A DNA stretch of 64,000 nucleotides from Phallus indusiatus (Eukaryota > Basidiomycota > Agaricomycetes > Phallales > Phallaceae): positions 1,560,683 through 1,624,682 of the forward strand of contig JAQFWX010000004.1 of assembly GCA_027605045.1 (NCBI GenBank). The letters are read 5' to 3'. Below are positions 14,734-27,020 of the stretch, one piece after another. The position numbers were made by a program, and so were the translations under genes. The notes under the pieces are model-generated. The model was not told the DNA's origin, made no database searches, and worked only from the letters and a program-made list of their open reading frames with translations. Numbering within the stretch: the stretch's first letter is position 1; each line of letters opens with the position of its first letter.

Positions 14734-17700
14734 CATTTGAATGAGACAAGTCATTCATCACCATCCCATTCCAATCCTTTTTTCTTTTCTTTTTCTTGAC
14801 GACCTCTCATGAAATCCATATCATTCCCCTTCCACCTCCATACCCCAGAACGCCAAGTTTGTTCTACCTTTACTGTATTAATAAATCACTACGAAATTGC
14901 ACACATTTTGTTCCTCCCGAAAAAATTATTGTTCTCGCGCTCCTTTTCCTGGACCCGTCGTCCATTCATTATATCTTCTATTGAAAAACACATTCCGCTC
15001 GTCTAGCCGGCATATCGATTATATCCTTTTTAAGGTCGTGATTCCGTCCTTACTGCTTGGCACCACACTTGGAGGCGAAATGCAATGCATTCGAATCCAT
15101 TTGGCATCCCCCGACTTGAATACTAATATGGACGCACAGGACGGCAAACATCATGCCGATCCACACACATGTATAACGTTTGTGGCTTCATCTCTATTAA
15201 TTTAACCTTTGTTGCAATTTCAAACGGATATACATAGGTACGGGTTTCCTTCGTTTAGCGTCTCATTATTCTGAAAATGGATACATATGTTTTATAGATG
15301 TTATCCCCCGTTTTTTTTTACTTGGTGCATATCGCATGTCCTCTATTTTGACGCTAGGAAGTTGAAAAGTTGACTATCCTTTTTTAAGAAAAGTCAATTT
15401 GGCGCGCTCGCTACTAGGAAAATCCGGTACCCGTATAAGATGAACTGTCCATGTCCTTCGTGATAAAAAATGGATATCGTGGAAAGGATTCAATAATAAT
15501 GACACCATAATTTTCATTTAACACGGCAATACAAATCAAAGAGTTCCGTTCGGAAGGCCGAATCGTAATTATATTCTAACCCATATCATAAATATATATC
15601 GTCTGGTTATCCGCCACAAATCAAATCAAAATCATCCGCAACAATTCAGAGGACAGCGCTTCACACTGATCTGTCGAACACACACACATACTTTCTTTAT
15701 CTAGATAAATGGGCCAATCGTGATTCTTTTAGAGAAGCATGGTTAAGCTTAAATCCCTTCCTTCGAAAAAACACTTAGACTTGGCCCCGTCCTTTGTCGA
15801 CATCTAAGATCGGGACATATGTAATTTGACCTCAAATGGCTTCGAGTTCCTTCGGGCACTGCTTTCAAATCTGATCGGTCCAAAATCGTGTTTGTTGGCA
15901 TGCAAAGTCTTTTTTCCCTTTTTCTTGAAGAAAAGGATAAATTGTCTAACGTCACGGTTTCATCAATCAAGCTGTCAATTTTACATCGATGCCATTGACA
16001 TGGATTTCATTTCAGGATAATAGTACCGTTTCTCACCCACACATACACAACGTGCCTCCCAATTGAGGAAAACAAAAAAAGGAACACAAAATGGATATGA
16101 AACGGTGTTCATCAATCACCCTCTGCGGCATTTCATACCACTGGCAGATTTTCTATTGATGTCGATAGTATGTCGATGGCAATTGTCTATTTCGAAATTC
16201 GAAACACTGGGCGCGGTTACATCACTTGGACAAATAATTGAATTTGGAATCCTCTTGCTGTTTACGTCGAGTGAGCGCTGATCAGTTATGTTAGTAGTGG
16301 TAACGGACACTTGTCAGGTCTTCTCAGTGCTCAGTGATATCAATTGCTTGCTGGCCACCACTGGCATGAACCTTTTGAGTGATTCGGAGCGTATTCAAAT
16401 TGCATTTACACATATATGAGGGGGTGCCAGTGATCTCTCTTTTTTTTCCTATAGCTTCACACTCCGCATTGATACACGATGCATGTCAGAGGCGTGAAAC
16501 AACTTGTAAAATAGTAAAAGCCTCTGCCACTGCGGCTGACCGCAGCCGCAAGTGCCAATAGACCTCACGGGCTTCAAAGCTTTCCGATTCTGTCTTTTTT
16601 TTTTTTTGATTCCGTATATCATGTCCTGACAAACAAACATCCGTAAATTAGTACTTATCATTGATGTGATTCCCAGTAAAATAACTTTTGAGGGTGAGTA
16701 CCTTATTTTATTTCAGATAGCTCGGAGACCGCCGTAAGTTTAAAATAATTATAGAGACGTTGGTGAACCTTTTGGAACTTGTAACATGGTCAGTGTATTC
16801 AGCACCACCCAAAATTGACACAGTGCCCTTTTCCTTTTTTCCCCCACTAAGGCGAGTTGCCCGTTGATATCGCATTTTTTTCCAAGGACAAATGTCCGGC
16901 CGATCAAAGAGAAAAAATAGCCACGCAACTAACAGAAACCCGTCTGGTTTCCAAAAAATGTACAGTAATGGGATTGGGTACGGTGTATTTATGTGGTTAT
17001 CTCTTATAGCTCCGGAATCAATTTCCGGATTGAATACGAGCCTGGCTAGTTAATTAAACTCTCTCTCGTAATTGAGCTTGACTCGCTGATCCTGAAGTTG
17101 AAAACAAAAGGATTATACACATTCAAAGGCATTCAAAACCGGTGTTCATCAGAGTGGGGATTATAGAAATGCCCGCTAACAAAAAGATGTGGGTCATCAT
17201 TCAAGTTGACGCCAGTTCAGCTCCAACTTTCAAGCTGCCAACATATTGCATCAGAATACGTATCAAATCCCACATACCAAACCGGACCCGATCATGACCT
17301 TCTAGTTTACTGAGGTATTGCGCACTTCCTCACGTGGACTTGGAAAAAAGAAAAATTTAGTGCTACTGGGAAGTCGTTCAATCGTACTCAATGTCTTCTG
17401 CGCTTCCAAATTCTGATTCGTAGAAGGATACTATCATACAGAATCATTCGATTTGTAAGTCTCGGTTATGTATATATGTATATTCGCACTTATTTTGTAC
17501 CATCTATCAAGTCATCGACAGCCCACCTGATCATGTCATTCAAGAGTTTGAGGTGGTGGATCATGCGAATCGTGGTTTTATTCATTTAACTCTTGAGCGG
17601 TCCGTCCGTGTGATCACATTCTGGGGGTGTTGGGGTACTAGTAGCTTCGGGTTAACGCACTAATGCATTACGAGCGAGGGACGACAACGAATGGGTATTT

Positions 17701-20635
17701 TTTTAAATATAGCGCAGCGAACAGTTTTCAAAAATTCCACATGCAGTTTACTGATTGACATGTAAGTATGCCATATGTATATGTATACATGGACGCAACA
17801 AAAATTCCCTCCAATCATAGTCAATTCCCTCATCGATTGCTCTAAGTTTACTAAGTGTCCTACTTAAACAATATCTGAAAAAAAGGGACCTAACGAGGTA
17901 TATATGTACAGGCTCCTACGGTCAATTGTTTAGCACATACCACCAATGTGGCGCTACCTGAAGGGTTTTCCAAAAGTTACATAGGGGGATGTCGGTCATT
18001 TTCATGATACGACTGGCGTATTTGAATTCGAGGACGAGCTGTCAATCCATTCAGAGCCACGTTAGAATTGATTATTTGTCTTATCTCGTCGTCGGATCCG
18101 GAACCCCCTTCCCCGAGTTATACAAATTAAATGTACTGATTTCAATTTATGTTGTATGTTCTAACCGAGTTATTTTTATTGCTTTTTCCACTGTCTGGCA
18201 GCGTCTGGCAGCCCTCCGTTTCAATATGCGAGTAAAGTTTGAATACATTTTGGACCATTGAGTATATACGTACCACATGCGAACCTGTGACGCACATATA
18301 TTTTTAAAAGAAAAGGTTCGTTCCGATATTGTGAGGCTTTGCCAATGCAAATTCCGTGTCCCAGTGATTTGTATTTTTGATGGACCATAAAAATTGAACT
18401 AGTTCGCACTCATCCGTATAGGCTAAAAATAGAATCAGGGTGCGCGACAAGTCTAGAGTCTAGCCGATAACTATGTACATAATAGGATAGGATAGGACAT
18501 ATGCGTGTCGTCGATAAGTTCAAGTTGAAAATGAGATACAATTAAGACATAACCCATCATAATATTACTCACGACGTTCGGTCTGGCAAAAACATACTTG
18601 GTTTCAAATGCACATTTGATGTCATTCCGATAAATTCCGTCACTTCACCGTGACCTTTTTGCCCCTTTTCTTCAATTCGGTAGGTGAAAGCCAGAGTGTC
18701 CGACTGTCCGTTGTAACCTGCCTAATTAGTCGTCACTCCCCTGTTCGGTTAATCAATATAACTATACCTTGACCCCTGGTGTACGCGCGCGCGCGCAGGA
18801 TGTATGTAGGTATATATTCCCATAGCGGCGTTGAAACTGTGTCGAACGGGGAACGAGAAAGCTAGTCCGAGTCGCGGTCTCATTTGAAATGATGAGCCCT
18901 TTCGAGCTTCCATCATAAACGACGGTGTGAAATTTAGGATCGCCAACAAGCATAAGAAATGAATTCCGATATTTGTGATTGTTTGTCAAAGCACTCGTCA
19001 CCGCCTTCCGAGTTGAGTTGAACTCAAGCGCTGAACCTTTTTTTTCTCTGCACGCAGAGTGAGTTGGGAAACCCCGTTTGTAAGTCACTTATTTCAAAAC
19101 AAAAAAAAACCAACCCAAATTATGACAGCAGATTGAACTTAGCGGATAAATATTGGATCACGAGAAAAGTAATCACTGGCGTGAAACTCCTAGTGCAAGT
19201 AAATTACCTAGCATGTGGTACTTGAAGTGAGCGAGTGAACTTACCCCATTTGTTTGTTTCTTTGAAAGACTTGATTATATGCACGTGCTTATTAACGTCG
19301 GTCGAAATGTCTAGATTGTTGGGTAGCGCGGCTCGCGTAAAACCTAGGAATGAATTATCTCTTTGTTGAAGGTTATAGCGCCAACCGGAGGCTGTCCTGT
19401 TCCGCGAAGAACTGTTTAACTCGGTTGTTTGTTGAGAGGTATGACTTTTTGCTCGAGTCTGACAGGATATAATATTAAGCCCGCCCCCGCATGGTAAAAC
19501 AGTAATTTGATTTCCCTGCAGCCGAGAATTAATGCTTAGTTTATAGGAGGTCTGGGAATGCCATACACACACGTATGTGATTTTCGAACTTATCTACGGG
19601 AGTCTATTTTCGCCAAGAAGGATCAAACTCTCGATTTTGCGTGGTATGGAGTTTTGAGAATTTGAATCTCCCCGCATACGATGCCTTCCCATGACATAGG
19701 TCTCCGATGACTTGTACTATGGCTTTGTTTGATCAACTTACTGGGCTGTTCAATGATATGTACGCAGTACATGAACCGGTCCCCAAATAACGGCTGTGAA
19801 ACAGGTGCTCTAAAAAAACATTCATGCAGTGAACGTAGATACTCGGGCAAGAACGTGTTGGGTCAAGGGTGATGTGGATATATGTATTACCAAGTAAAAC
19901 TGATAGGCTCGGCTTTGTTGTCGAATTCGCCCGATTTTAAAGTCTTCTCTAATTGATTATCTCGCGTTCAGGTCCCTCATTTGAGAATTATGAGCAAATA
20001 TATGAAATGCAGAGGAAGCAAAATGAGCTTCGGCAATTTCCTGTAAGAAAATCAAAAGCCTTTTCTGCACCCTGAAGCAAAGATAGAAAATACCTGTGCA
20101 CGCACTATGAGAACGATGCGATATAGCCAATTGGGAACCAATCATTATAATTCGGCGGAGATATGTATTTGTACTTGAAAACCGTGAGTAAAAATGTCTG
20201 ATTTGAAATTCGTTCCACTTTCCGGAGAGCCTAAAACAAAACACTTTGTTAGAGTAAGCATGTAGCGAGTAAATAGAATTGGAACGAGGTCCAGGATTTA
20301 AGATAACGTTAACGTCCTCGCGCGCGCGGATGATTATCCTACTACCCCTCGAAAAGGAATTAGCCTTCGCTTCTCTTCTGGAGTAGATCAGATGCTCTCC
20401 GCAGGATCCACGGGCAATGCCTTCAACCGGAAGTTCTCTGACGACAACGCCAAAGCAGGAAGGTTTCCGAAGAGCGGCTTGTTCGTCAAGCCTTCGATCA
20501 AGGAAGTCGCTAATATTCCAGTTCAATCAGTAATGCTCGTAAAGCCTCAAGCTCCAATGTCACATCTTTACGGTCCAGAACGCATGTTATTACGGATGCT
20601 CATATATATACTTTTCCTACAAAAAATGAAATTAA
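14734..20635. other. Gene-free block of almost 6 kb
   Basis: No gene, tRNA or transposon could be supported on either strand. Open frames are short, lack family motifs and do not join through introns. AT-rich sequence alternates with small tandem tracts: alternating CG at about 18784-18798 and 20320-20329, ATAGG repeats near 18480, TATATG near 17470. The longest frame (20526-19957, minus strand, 189 codons) starts with NWNISDFLDRRLDEQAALRK but matches nothing I recognise. It could be decayed mobile DNA, a long non-coding RNA locus or structural DNA; sequence alone does not decide. Confidence 0.5.
18784..18798. repeat. Alternating CG dinucleotide tract
   Basis: A pure CG dinucleotide run inside the gene-free block; a second lies at about 20320-20329. 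Such runs are rare by chance and can adopt Z-DNA. Confidence 0.7.
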
Positions 20636-23355
20636 TCATTCATCCAGGATCTCGTCACTGCCGTCCTTAGCCTGTAAGGAATTATATCAGCAGAGTATTT
20701 GCAAATAGAGATAAACAACCGACCTTCTGCAGTAGCTTGTTTTTCTTTTCCCTTGCCTTACGCAAGACATTCACAATTTTACTAATTGGGGTTTCGCCGA
20801 GTTTTCCACGGAGCTCTCGTTCCCAATCTTTCACCTTATCCAGGTCTCGAGGAGCGAACTGCACCTTCCTTCTTGCATCATCCACAGACATGGCTGTTTC
20901 ATTCATCCTTTCTAGCACAGTTTTGGCGGAGTTGACCTGTTTTGTAGCTTTCGAATTTTTGATAGTCTTTTTTAAAACAATACTGATCGGAATTGTGATT
21001 TCTGGGAATGCAATGCTCCCTTGAATTTGAGGAAGAGCCAGCCATTCAGCAAGAACATATGTTGCTTCTTCAGACAGTGTTTCTGCATAGACCCGTGTCT
21101 TCATATAAGGAGCGGGGGCTCGAATGGAAGTTTCCAGCGGTAGTGGACGAAGAGTTGAGGTTTTGCCAGATGTCGAAGGTGACATACTGTACTCAAGGAT
21201 TGGGAGAATCTGCGGTACTAGAGGGATATAAGTTCCAGTGTGTTTGGAAAGATGTATTAGCGACCGGATTATATGGAGATGGTAAGGATATGATCGTCCG
21301 GCAGAGATTAACCTGAAAATGACAATGAGTGGAATATGTATCTTGGGTTCATGTACAACTCATATAGTGACTGACTGTATAGCACCGATAGAGACTTGAA
21401 CAAGAGGATAGATGAGAGATCGCAGCTCATTTTCTCGACCAGCAGCTTGCTCAGCTTCTTCGCTACATGCTCGGGCAAGAACTAAGCACCAAAAATCGAT
21501 CGAGTGTACATATTGCCAGTTGTAGACTTGCTTGTGAGCTTCCTTAAAGAGTAATGTCGGCTAGAATGTCACAAATAGAACGTGTCCCATACGCTTACCT
21601 TCGTTTTACTCTTCATTCCGGCTCTCAATAAAATCGCCAACTGACGGATATAACCAAACGCATGCTGATATGCCACCTTATCATAACCGGAAGCGCAATA
21701 TAGTTCGGAAGCCGAATTTTTCATCATAGTGATTTGCGGTAAGGTATGGGGTGTCGTGGTTCTCGAGCATCGAACAAGAGTCAAATAAGTATTCTAAGAT
21801 GAAAATGTTTAGCACAAATGAAACAACAAATACGTGTGGCATACCTTGAGTACCAAGTCCAGAATACCTTCATCGGTTGAATAAGTCAACCGTCTCACTG
21901 ACAGAAAGGCTGCAATTCGAACATCGTCATCGGCTGAGGACCACAGATCCAGGCAGGTCTATGTACGCATTAGAATCCGTTTCCAAGATAGACATGCGAG
22001 AAAGATGTACTTTAAGATAGACCTTGATGGCTTTCCTGCTTCCCACAACGTATGGTAATAACTTAGCGCTTTCCGCAAGTGCCAAAGTGACTAGCTCGAT
22101 ATTGTTTCCGGAGTCCGTTTCATCCTGAGATAGAGCATGTTTAGGTAGGGACTCAATAACGTGTAGAATATTGTGGAAATGGGACAAGAGGATTTTCGTC
22201 AATCCAGCTAATTTCTTGGAGGCTGGGGGTTGTTTGCTAGGAAAAAGAATGAGAACTAGGCTCAAACAGGGCGTTTCAGAAGAGAAAGATCGTACAATTT
22301 GCCGTTAGGCAATGTTTTGTATGGTATATGGTGATCCAAAACGATAGGGGTGTAGCGCAGAGCGGTGACAATCAATTTCTTGTACACTAAGGGAAAAGTT
22401 ACGACGATGAGATAGCTCTTGGTATCATAGAGCAAGCGTATTACCTGTCTGATTGTCCAGTCGCCATGCTAGGTGAGTCGGTCTTTTCGAGTCATCTTGA
22501 ATGTGAGCAGCTGAACGAAACGCAACTAGAAGCTTCCGTAACGCTCGGATAGAACGTTGCTAAGACTGTAAGAAGGGTTGTGACAATGAGCAGAGATAAA
22601 CTTACTTCTAAAAGTGCTTTCTGCCAAGCCTTGAGCGTTTCCTTGGTAAGAATAGGCACTGCATCATCTGCCTCTGGTGACTCGTCGACCTCCAGTGCGT
22701 TAGGGTCAAATTCCAAAAGTTCCTTATCGTTTTCTTGAAGGTACTTGTAAAACTCTGGATCCTTCTCGGCCAATTTCGATAGCTCTTGGATATGAGCGTC
22801 GCCCTCATCTAAAAAGCATTGGTCTCTGTTTTTTTTAGAGCTAAATGGAGGAATAATACCTGATAGTTCATCTACCGATGCGAATGAAGCACCATCGTTG
22901 TCCTCGTCCTCGTCCTCGTCCTCATCTTCGTCCTCGCTGTCCTCATGCAAGTTTTTAGAACCCTCTGATAGACCTCCCTGAGATATACGTTAGGTTACTG
23001 CATGAATTGCAAGTCGCGGTGGGACTTACACTCAGCTCATCATCGTCTTCCATAAAAGCCCCGTTCAAGATGTCGTCTACAGACTTTCCCTTGGAACTTC
23101 GACGCGTCAGTATTGATTGTAAAATATCTCTTTTACGAAAATATCATACCTTTTCCGATTGACCACCTCATCCTCCGACTCGTCACTAGCTTCGTCCTCC
23201 TGAGCATTGGGATGAGAGTTGACACCATGCTTCTTATTCTTCCTTCTATCAATCTGCTTTTTGATTTTTTGACGTTTATGTCTCTCTTGAATTTGCCGTT
23301 TTATCTCTCCCTTGGCAGCTAATTTTCTCGATGCTTTGGGAGCTTTCTTGCCCAT
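20636..23355 (-). CDS. NOC2: NOC2, nucleolar complex protein 2 (60S ribosome export)
   Basis: Ribosome assembly factor that pairs with Noc1 in the nucleolus and Noc3 in the nucleoplasm to move pre-60S particles. Twelve exons, all in phase, give 710 aa: 23355-23150, 23096-23030, 22977-22860, 22808-22606, 22559-22445, 22386-22296, 22236-22023, 21958-21845, 21793-21599, 21560-21376, 21312-20724, 20671-20636. The N terminus is very basic ([19 protein letters not shown]), then acidic runs of Glu/Asp. The Noc2 domain shows [68 protein letters not shown] and [17 protein letters not shown]. Two donors are unusual (GTCTAT at 22022, GTCGGT at 20723) but required by phase. Its start lies 76 bp from that of the divergent DUF1748 gene. 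Confidence 0.93.
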
Positions 23356-23431
23356 AGTTTTTTATGGAGATTACATAATTTCGATTATTAATACGGTCCA
23401 CCCCTTATTCAGAATACCTTCGTAGTGGAGG

Positions 23432-23841
23432 ATGTTTCCAAGTTTGATTCATTTAGGTACGTGTTATTATGCAATGTTTCATTGGGGACTAACTTATTTT
23501 TTGTAGCTGTTGATGCTTTTCTTGTTTCGGCCTTTTTAGCTGGCCTGAAACGTTCGACGGGACTAACGTGAGTTGCACAGCGACGGTTCCATTGGCAGTC
23601 GGACGTCACCAAATTGGACTCTTGACTATTTGTGTACAGACCTGCTCTGGCTCGTGTCCCTAACAAAGACCTACGCCAACTACTGCGTTCATATCTCGAA
23701 ATGGGCGAATATGTATTTGATTTCGCTGTTGTCATTCTTGGCGTACGTCCCGGTCGTTCCCTTGCGGTAATAACGCTCTTGTTTAGCAGTATCTTTTCTT
23801 TTCCCAAACAGCGTTCGTCATTTTTCGAGAGAACTCGGTAA
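23432..23841 (+). CDS. DUF1748 family microprotein
   Basis: A 72-aa fungal-conserved protein of unknown function. Four tiny exons: 23432-23456, 23507-23567, 23640-23742, 23812-23841. Joined, they give MFPSLIHLAVDAFLVSAFL, then AGLKRSTGLTPALARVPNK, then a short helical part (LLRSYLEMGEYVFDFAVVI) and the family's C-terminal signature SSFFERTR. Every junction is in phase and rebuilds a family motif, which is why I trust a gene whose longest single frame is under 70 codons. The first hydrophobic stretch is probably a membrane segment. A longer minus-strand frame covers the same DNA but has no family features and was rejected. Its stop lies 99 bp from that of OST2. Confidence 0.85.
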
Positions 23842-23940
23842 AGAAATGTTGTCATGTCTAATAACGTTTAATAACATGGCAACTGTATATTTTTGTGTAT
23901 AATCAATAATTATAACTCTTCCCACCATTCTGGAGTTAAT

Positions 23941-24411
23941 TCATCCCAGGAAGTTGAATACGAAAAAATGAAGGCAAATCGATCCCAGAGCAAAGTCCGC
24001 AAAGGCCCTATGAACATTATCAGAGGGATACCGCATGCTAACTCTAAACGGCATACCTTTCTGGAGAGACGTCTTTGAAATGAGTTCGGTTGGTCGGGTT
24101 AACTTGAGAACGTAGCGAGGCAGTTAGAACAAATTGCCCAACAGCACTGGAAAATCTAAAATGGAAAATGTTAAATGCAATGTCTGATCCTTGACAAAAT
24201 AATTCCCTTACCCTGCGAGGAATGCATTGAAAGGAAAGTTGGTAACAAGAATACAGTACAAGAACTGAAATGCTCCCGACAGCATGATAAAGACAAGGTA
24301 AGCGTCGATCATTTTTAAACGATTGGGCGTATCGTCATTGTATGCCTTCCATAGGGCTTCGATTGGAGTGAGTGAAGTGCGTCGTGCAGTGTTTGAACCT
24401 TTTGCTGCCAT
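23941..24411 (-). CDS. OST2: OST2/DAD1 subunit of oligosaccharyltransferase
   Basis: Small integral ER membrane subunit of the N-glycan transferase complex. Exons 24411-24212, 24155-24057, 24007-23941 encode 121 aa, the usual size. It shows LKMIDAYLVFIMLSGAFQF, NFPFNAFLAGFSSAVGQF, then FKDVSPERAFADFALGS and the family's closing motif LHFFVFNFLG. Three hydrophobic segments fit the known topology. The ER glycosylation machinery needs this subunit in yeast and animals. It starts 145 bp from the divergent mitoribosomal protein gene. Confidence 0.95.
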
Positions 24412-24556
24412 GCTCAGACGTGGCGACTGTTGAATTAAGTTTATTACGTAATTACACGCTCAGCTTCTTTCCTCTCGCCCTTTTTTCTTTTTTTCCATTT
24501 GTTGAGCACCTTGGTGGGACAGGGGGGCAAGCGGAAAAAAGCTTGTGAATTTCCGG

Positions 24557-25652
24557 ATGCAGGCAACTTGTGGAAGTCGTTACTTGCGACGATTATGCCT
24601 TCAAAAACGGATTCCGAAGCCTGAATTCCAAACCTCTCGATACGTGCACCAACTTCGACAGTTACCATATGATATTGAGCAAGGACTTGGTGATTTTTTG
24701 ACCCCTAAAGGTTTAAAACTCGTCGCTGTAGATTTTCAGCAGGGTCTGTTGACCCGTTTAAACGAGCAACTAAGAGGTCGGGTTTGTCTTTTTTTTGCAA
24801 AAAGTGAAAACACGAGACTGAAGCTTGGTTTCAGGAACGGACTTAGCTACGAAAAGTGTCGTAGATGCGGTAATTGCAACCGCATCGGATCCAAAAGCAG
24901 TCCTCGCATTTAATTATGCGAGTCAAGCACTAAATAACAGTTTTTTCTTGGAATGTTTGGTATGCTTATTACAAGCCAAATTCACAAATCTTTGGCTGAT
25001 AGCAATTCGGTAGCAACCCCCTCCCCCATCTCCTTCAACTGTTGAAGATAATATAAGTATGCATCTGCGCAATGCCATTAGTCTCAACTTCCATAGCATG
25101 GATCATTTCAAATCTACCTTTTCGGCTGCCGCCCTTGGAATGATAAATTCGGGCTGGGTCTGGCTAGTCGCCGATGAAAAAAGAAACTTAGAGGTCGTAG
25201 CAACATTCGGTGCTGGAACACTATTGGTTCGATCGAGATCTCACATGAGGTCTGGGACTCTTCCAATAGTCGGAGAATCCATTTATTCTCGATATGAGGG
25301 TAATTCACCCCGACCTGCCCGGCCCATAAGTCGAACAACTCCTAGCTATGCACCACGGTCCACAGCAACTCCTCAGACAGGTTCCTTACCGAATGTCTTC
25401 AATCGAGCACCGACTACCGTCACTGGTCAAGCAGAAGCTCTTGCAACTGGATTAGCCCTGTCCGGGAATTACTTTGAGGGGATTGGTGATGTCCTAACAC
25501 CTTTGTTATGTGTTTCTGTTCAGGAACATGCATGGGTTGGAACTGGATATGGTGTATGGGGAAAAGAAGAATATCTAAAACGATTCTGGTCAGTAGTTAA
25601 CTGGCAAAATGTCTCTCAGATATTCGAACGCATACCGCGACTAGATAATTAG
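24557..25652 (+). CDS. Mitochondrial small ribosomal subunit protein mS42/mS43 (SOD-like)
   Basis: Fe/Mn-superoxide-dismutase-fold protein of the fungal mitoribosome small subunit (yeast Mrp1/Rsm26). Exons 24557-24776, 24835-24959, 25014-25652 (327 aa). The start gives an Arg-rich presequence (QATCGSRYLRRLCLQKR). The fold shows YDIEQGLGDFLTP, NYASQALNNSFFLECL, AALGMINSGWVWLVAD and the C-terminal HAWVGTGYGVWGKEEYLKRFWSVVNW. Several metal ligands of real dismutases are missing or altered, as expected for the ribosomal paralogues, so enzymatic activity is unlikely. The internal Ser/Thr/Pro-rich insertion (about residues 190-245) is longer than in enzymes. I cannot tell mS42 from mS43. Confidence 0.82.
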
Positions 25653-25831
25653 CTAGAAATATAATATAATATCCATATTCGTATTATATCAATGTAATCA
25701 TATATAGTTTCACCTGCTCGTCTAATTTTCGGCACCATGGCAAGTACTGCTCGGAATTAGCCGCCTGTCCTGGGACGCGTAGACCACCGTTATACTAGAC
25801 GCGTCACCCTAAGCTCATATCCTCCGCCATC

Positions 25832-26956
25832 ATGGTCTGTTTCGTTTTCTCAGTGTCTGATAAAATAACAGGCTAACATAACACTTTATAATAGTTCAGA
25901 AACACTTACGACTCAGACAACACTGTATTCTCACCGCAAGGACGTCTGCACCAGGTCGAGTATGCGCTAGAAGCTGTAAAGCAAGGCTCAGCAGCTGTGG
26001 GTTTACGATCAAAAACCCATGCAGTCTTGCTGGCTTTAAAGGTTTGACTATCCTTACTATTGATGTATTCTTACGACATTCTTATTCTACCTTCTTTCTA
26101 AGCGTTCGACTGGGGAGTTGGCATCTTACCAACAGAAAATGTTCCGTATAGACGATCATGTTGGAATCGCTATTGCGGGGTTAACATCAGATGCAAGAGT
26201 TTTAAGGTGAGGTCATGGTTATGAAAGTCTTTCAATCATATTCTAAGTCTGTCTGCAGTAATTTCATGCGACAACAAGCGATGGCCTCGCGGATGACCTA
26301 CAACAGACCTGTCCCTGTAAACAGACTGGTAAACATGATTGCTGATAGTAAGCCTCAGTTCATAGTTTCTTAACCTTTGGCAAGCTTACAGTAAATTCTC
26401 TTCTCAAGAGGCGCAAATAAATACCCAAGAATATGGCCGTCGTCCTTATGGTGTCGGCTTCCTCGTCATCGGTACTGATCATGTCGGACCGCACCTTTAC
26501 GAATTCTCTCCATCCGGAGCATCCTATGAATTCTTTGCGGTATCTATTGGCGCAAGAAGTCAAAGCGCCAAGACATATCTAGAAAAGCACTTCAAAGAAT
26601 TTGCTGATTGTACGTATTATTTTCATTCTAGCATACCTGATTTTATTAAAAACAGAGAAACAGGTAACCTCGAAGATCTCATCAAGCATGGTTTACATGC
26701 TCTACGAGAAACATTGCAGCAGGACAAGGAGCTGACCATCAACAACACGTCGATTGGCATCATCGGTGCACCGGGCACACATGACAAGAGCGGCATTGAT
26801 GGATCATTCCGGATTTTGGAGGGGGAATCTATTGATGTATATTTGAAAAGTATGGTACCGAAAGACATCGGTGCGGCTGCGCAGACTTCAGAACCCGCTG
26901 CTGCACCTGCTGCTAGCGGGAATACAGGAGACGAGGATGTACAAATGGGAGAGTAG
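25832..26956 (+). CDS. PRE5: 20S proteasome subunit alpha 6 (PRE5/PSMA1)
   Basis: Outer-ring subunit of the 20S proteasome. Six exons: 25832-25834, 25895-26041, 26103-26206, 26259-26347, 26409-26609, 26664-26956 (278 aa). Exon 1 is just the ATG, so the start codon is split from the rest by a 60-nt intron. The alpha signature reads [17 protein letters not shown]; then [48 protein letters not shown] and [16 protein letters not shown], which place it in the alpha 6 (PSMA1) group. The C-terminal tail is Ala/Pro-rich and acidic (DEDVQMGE). It has no catalytic threonine, as expected for alpha subunits. Its stop is 64 bp from that of COX15. Confidence 0.95.
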
Positions 26957-27020
26957 GGATTTTATTTTCTTCAACATTAACCTCGAATTATATATAACAA
27001 AATTCAAAACATAAATGTGA

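Noticed and set aside
23409..23855. 148-codon minus-strand frame
   Set aside because: It covers the four small exons of the plus-strand DUF1748 gene, whose joins rebuild the family sequence exactly; the minus frame has no family features.
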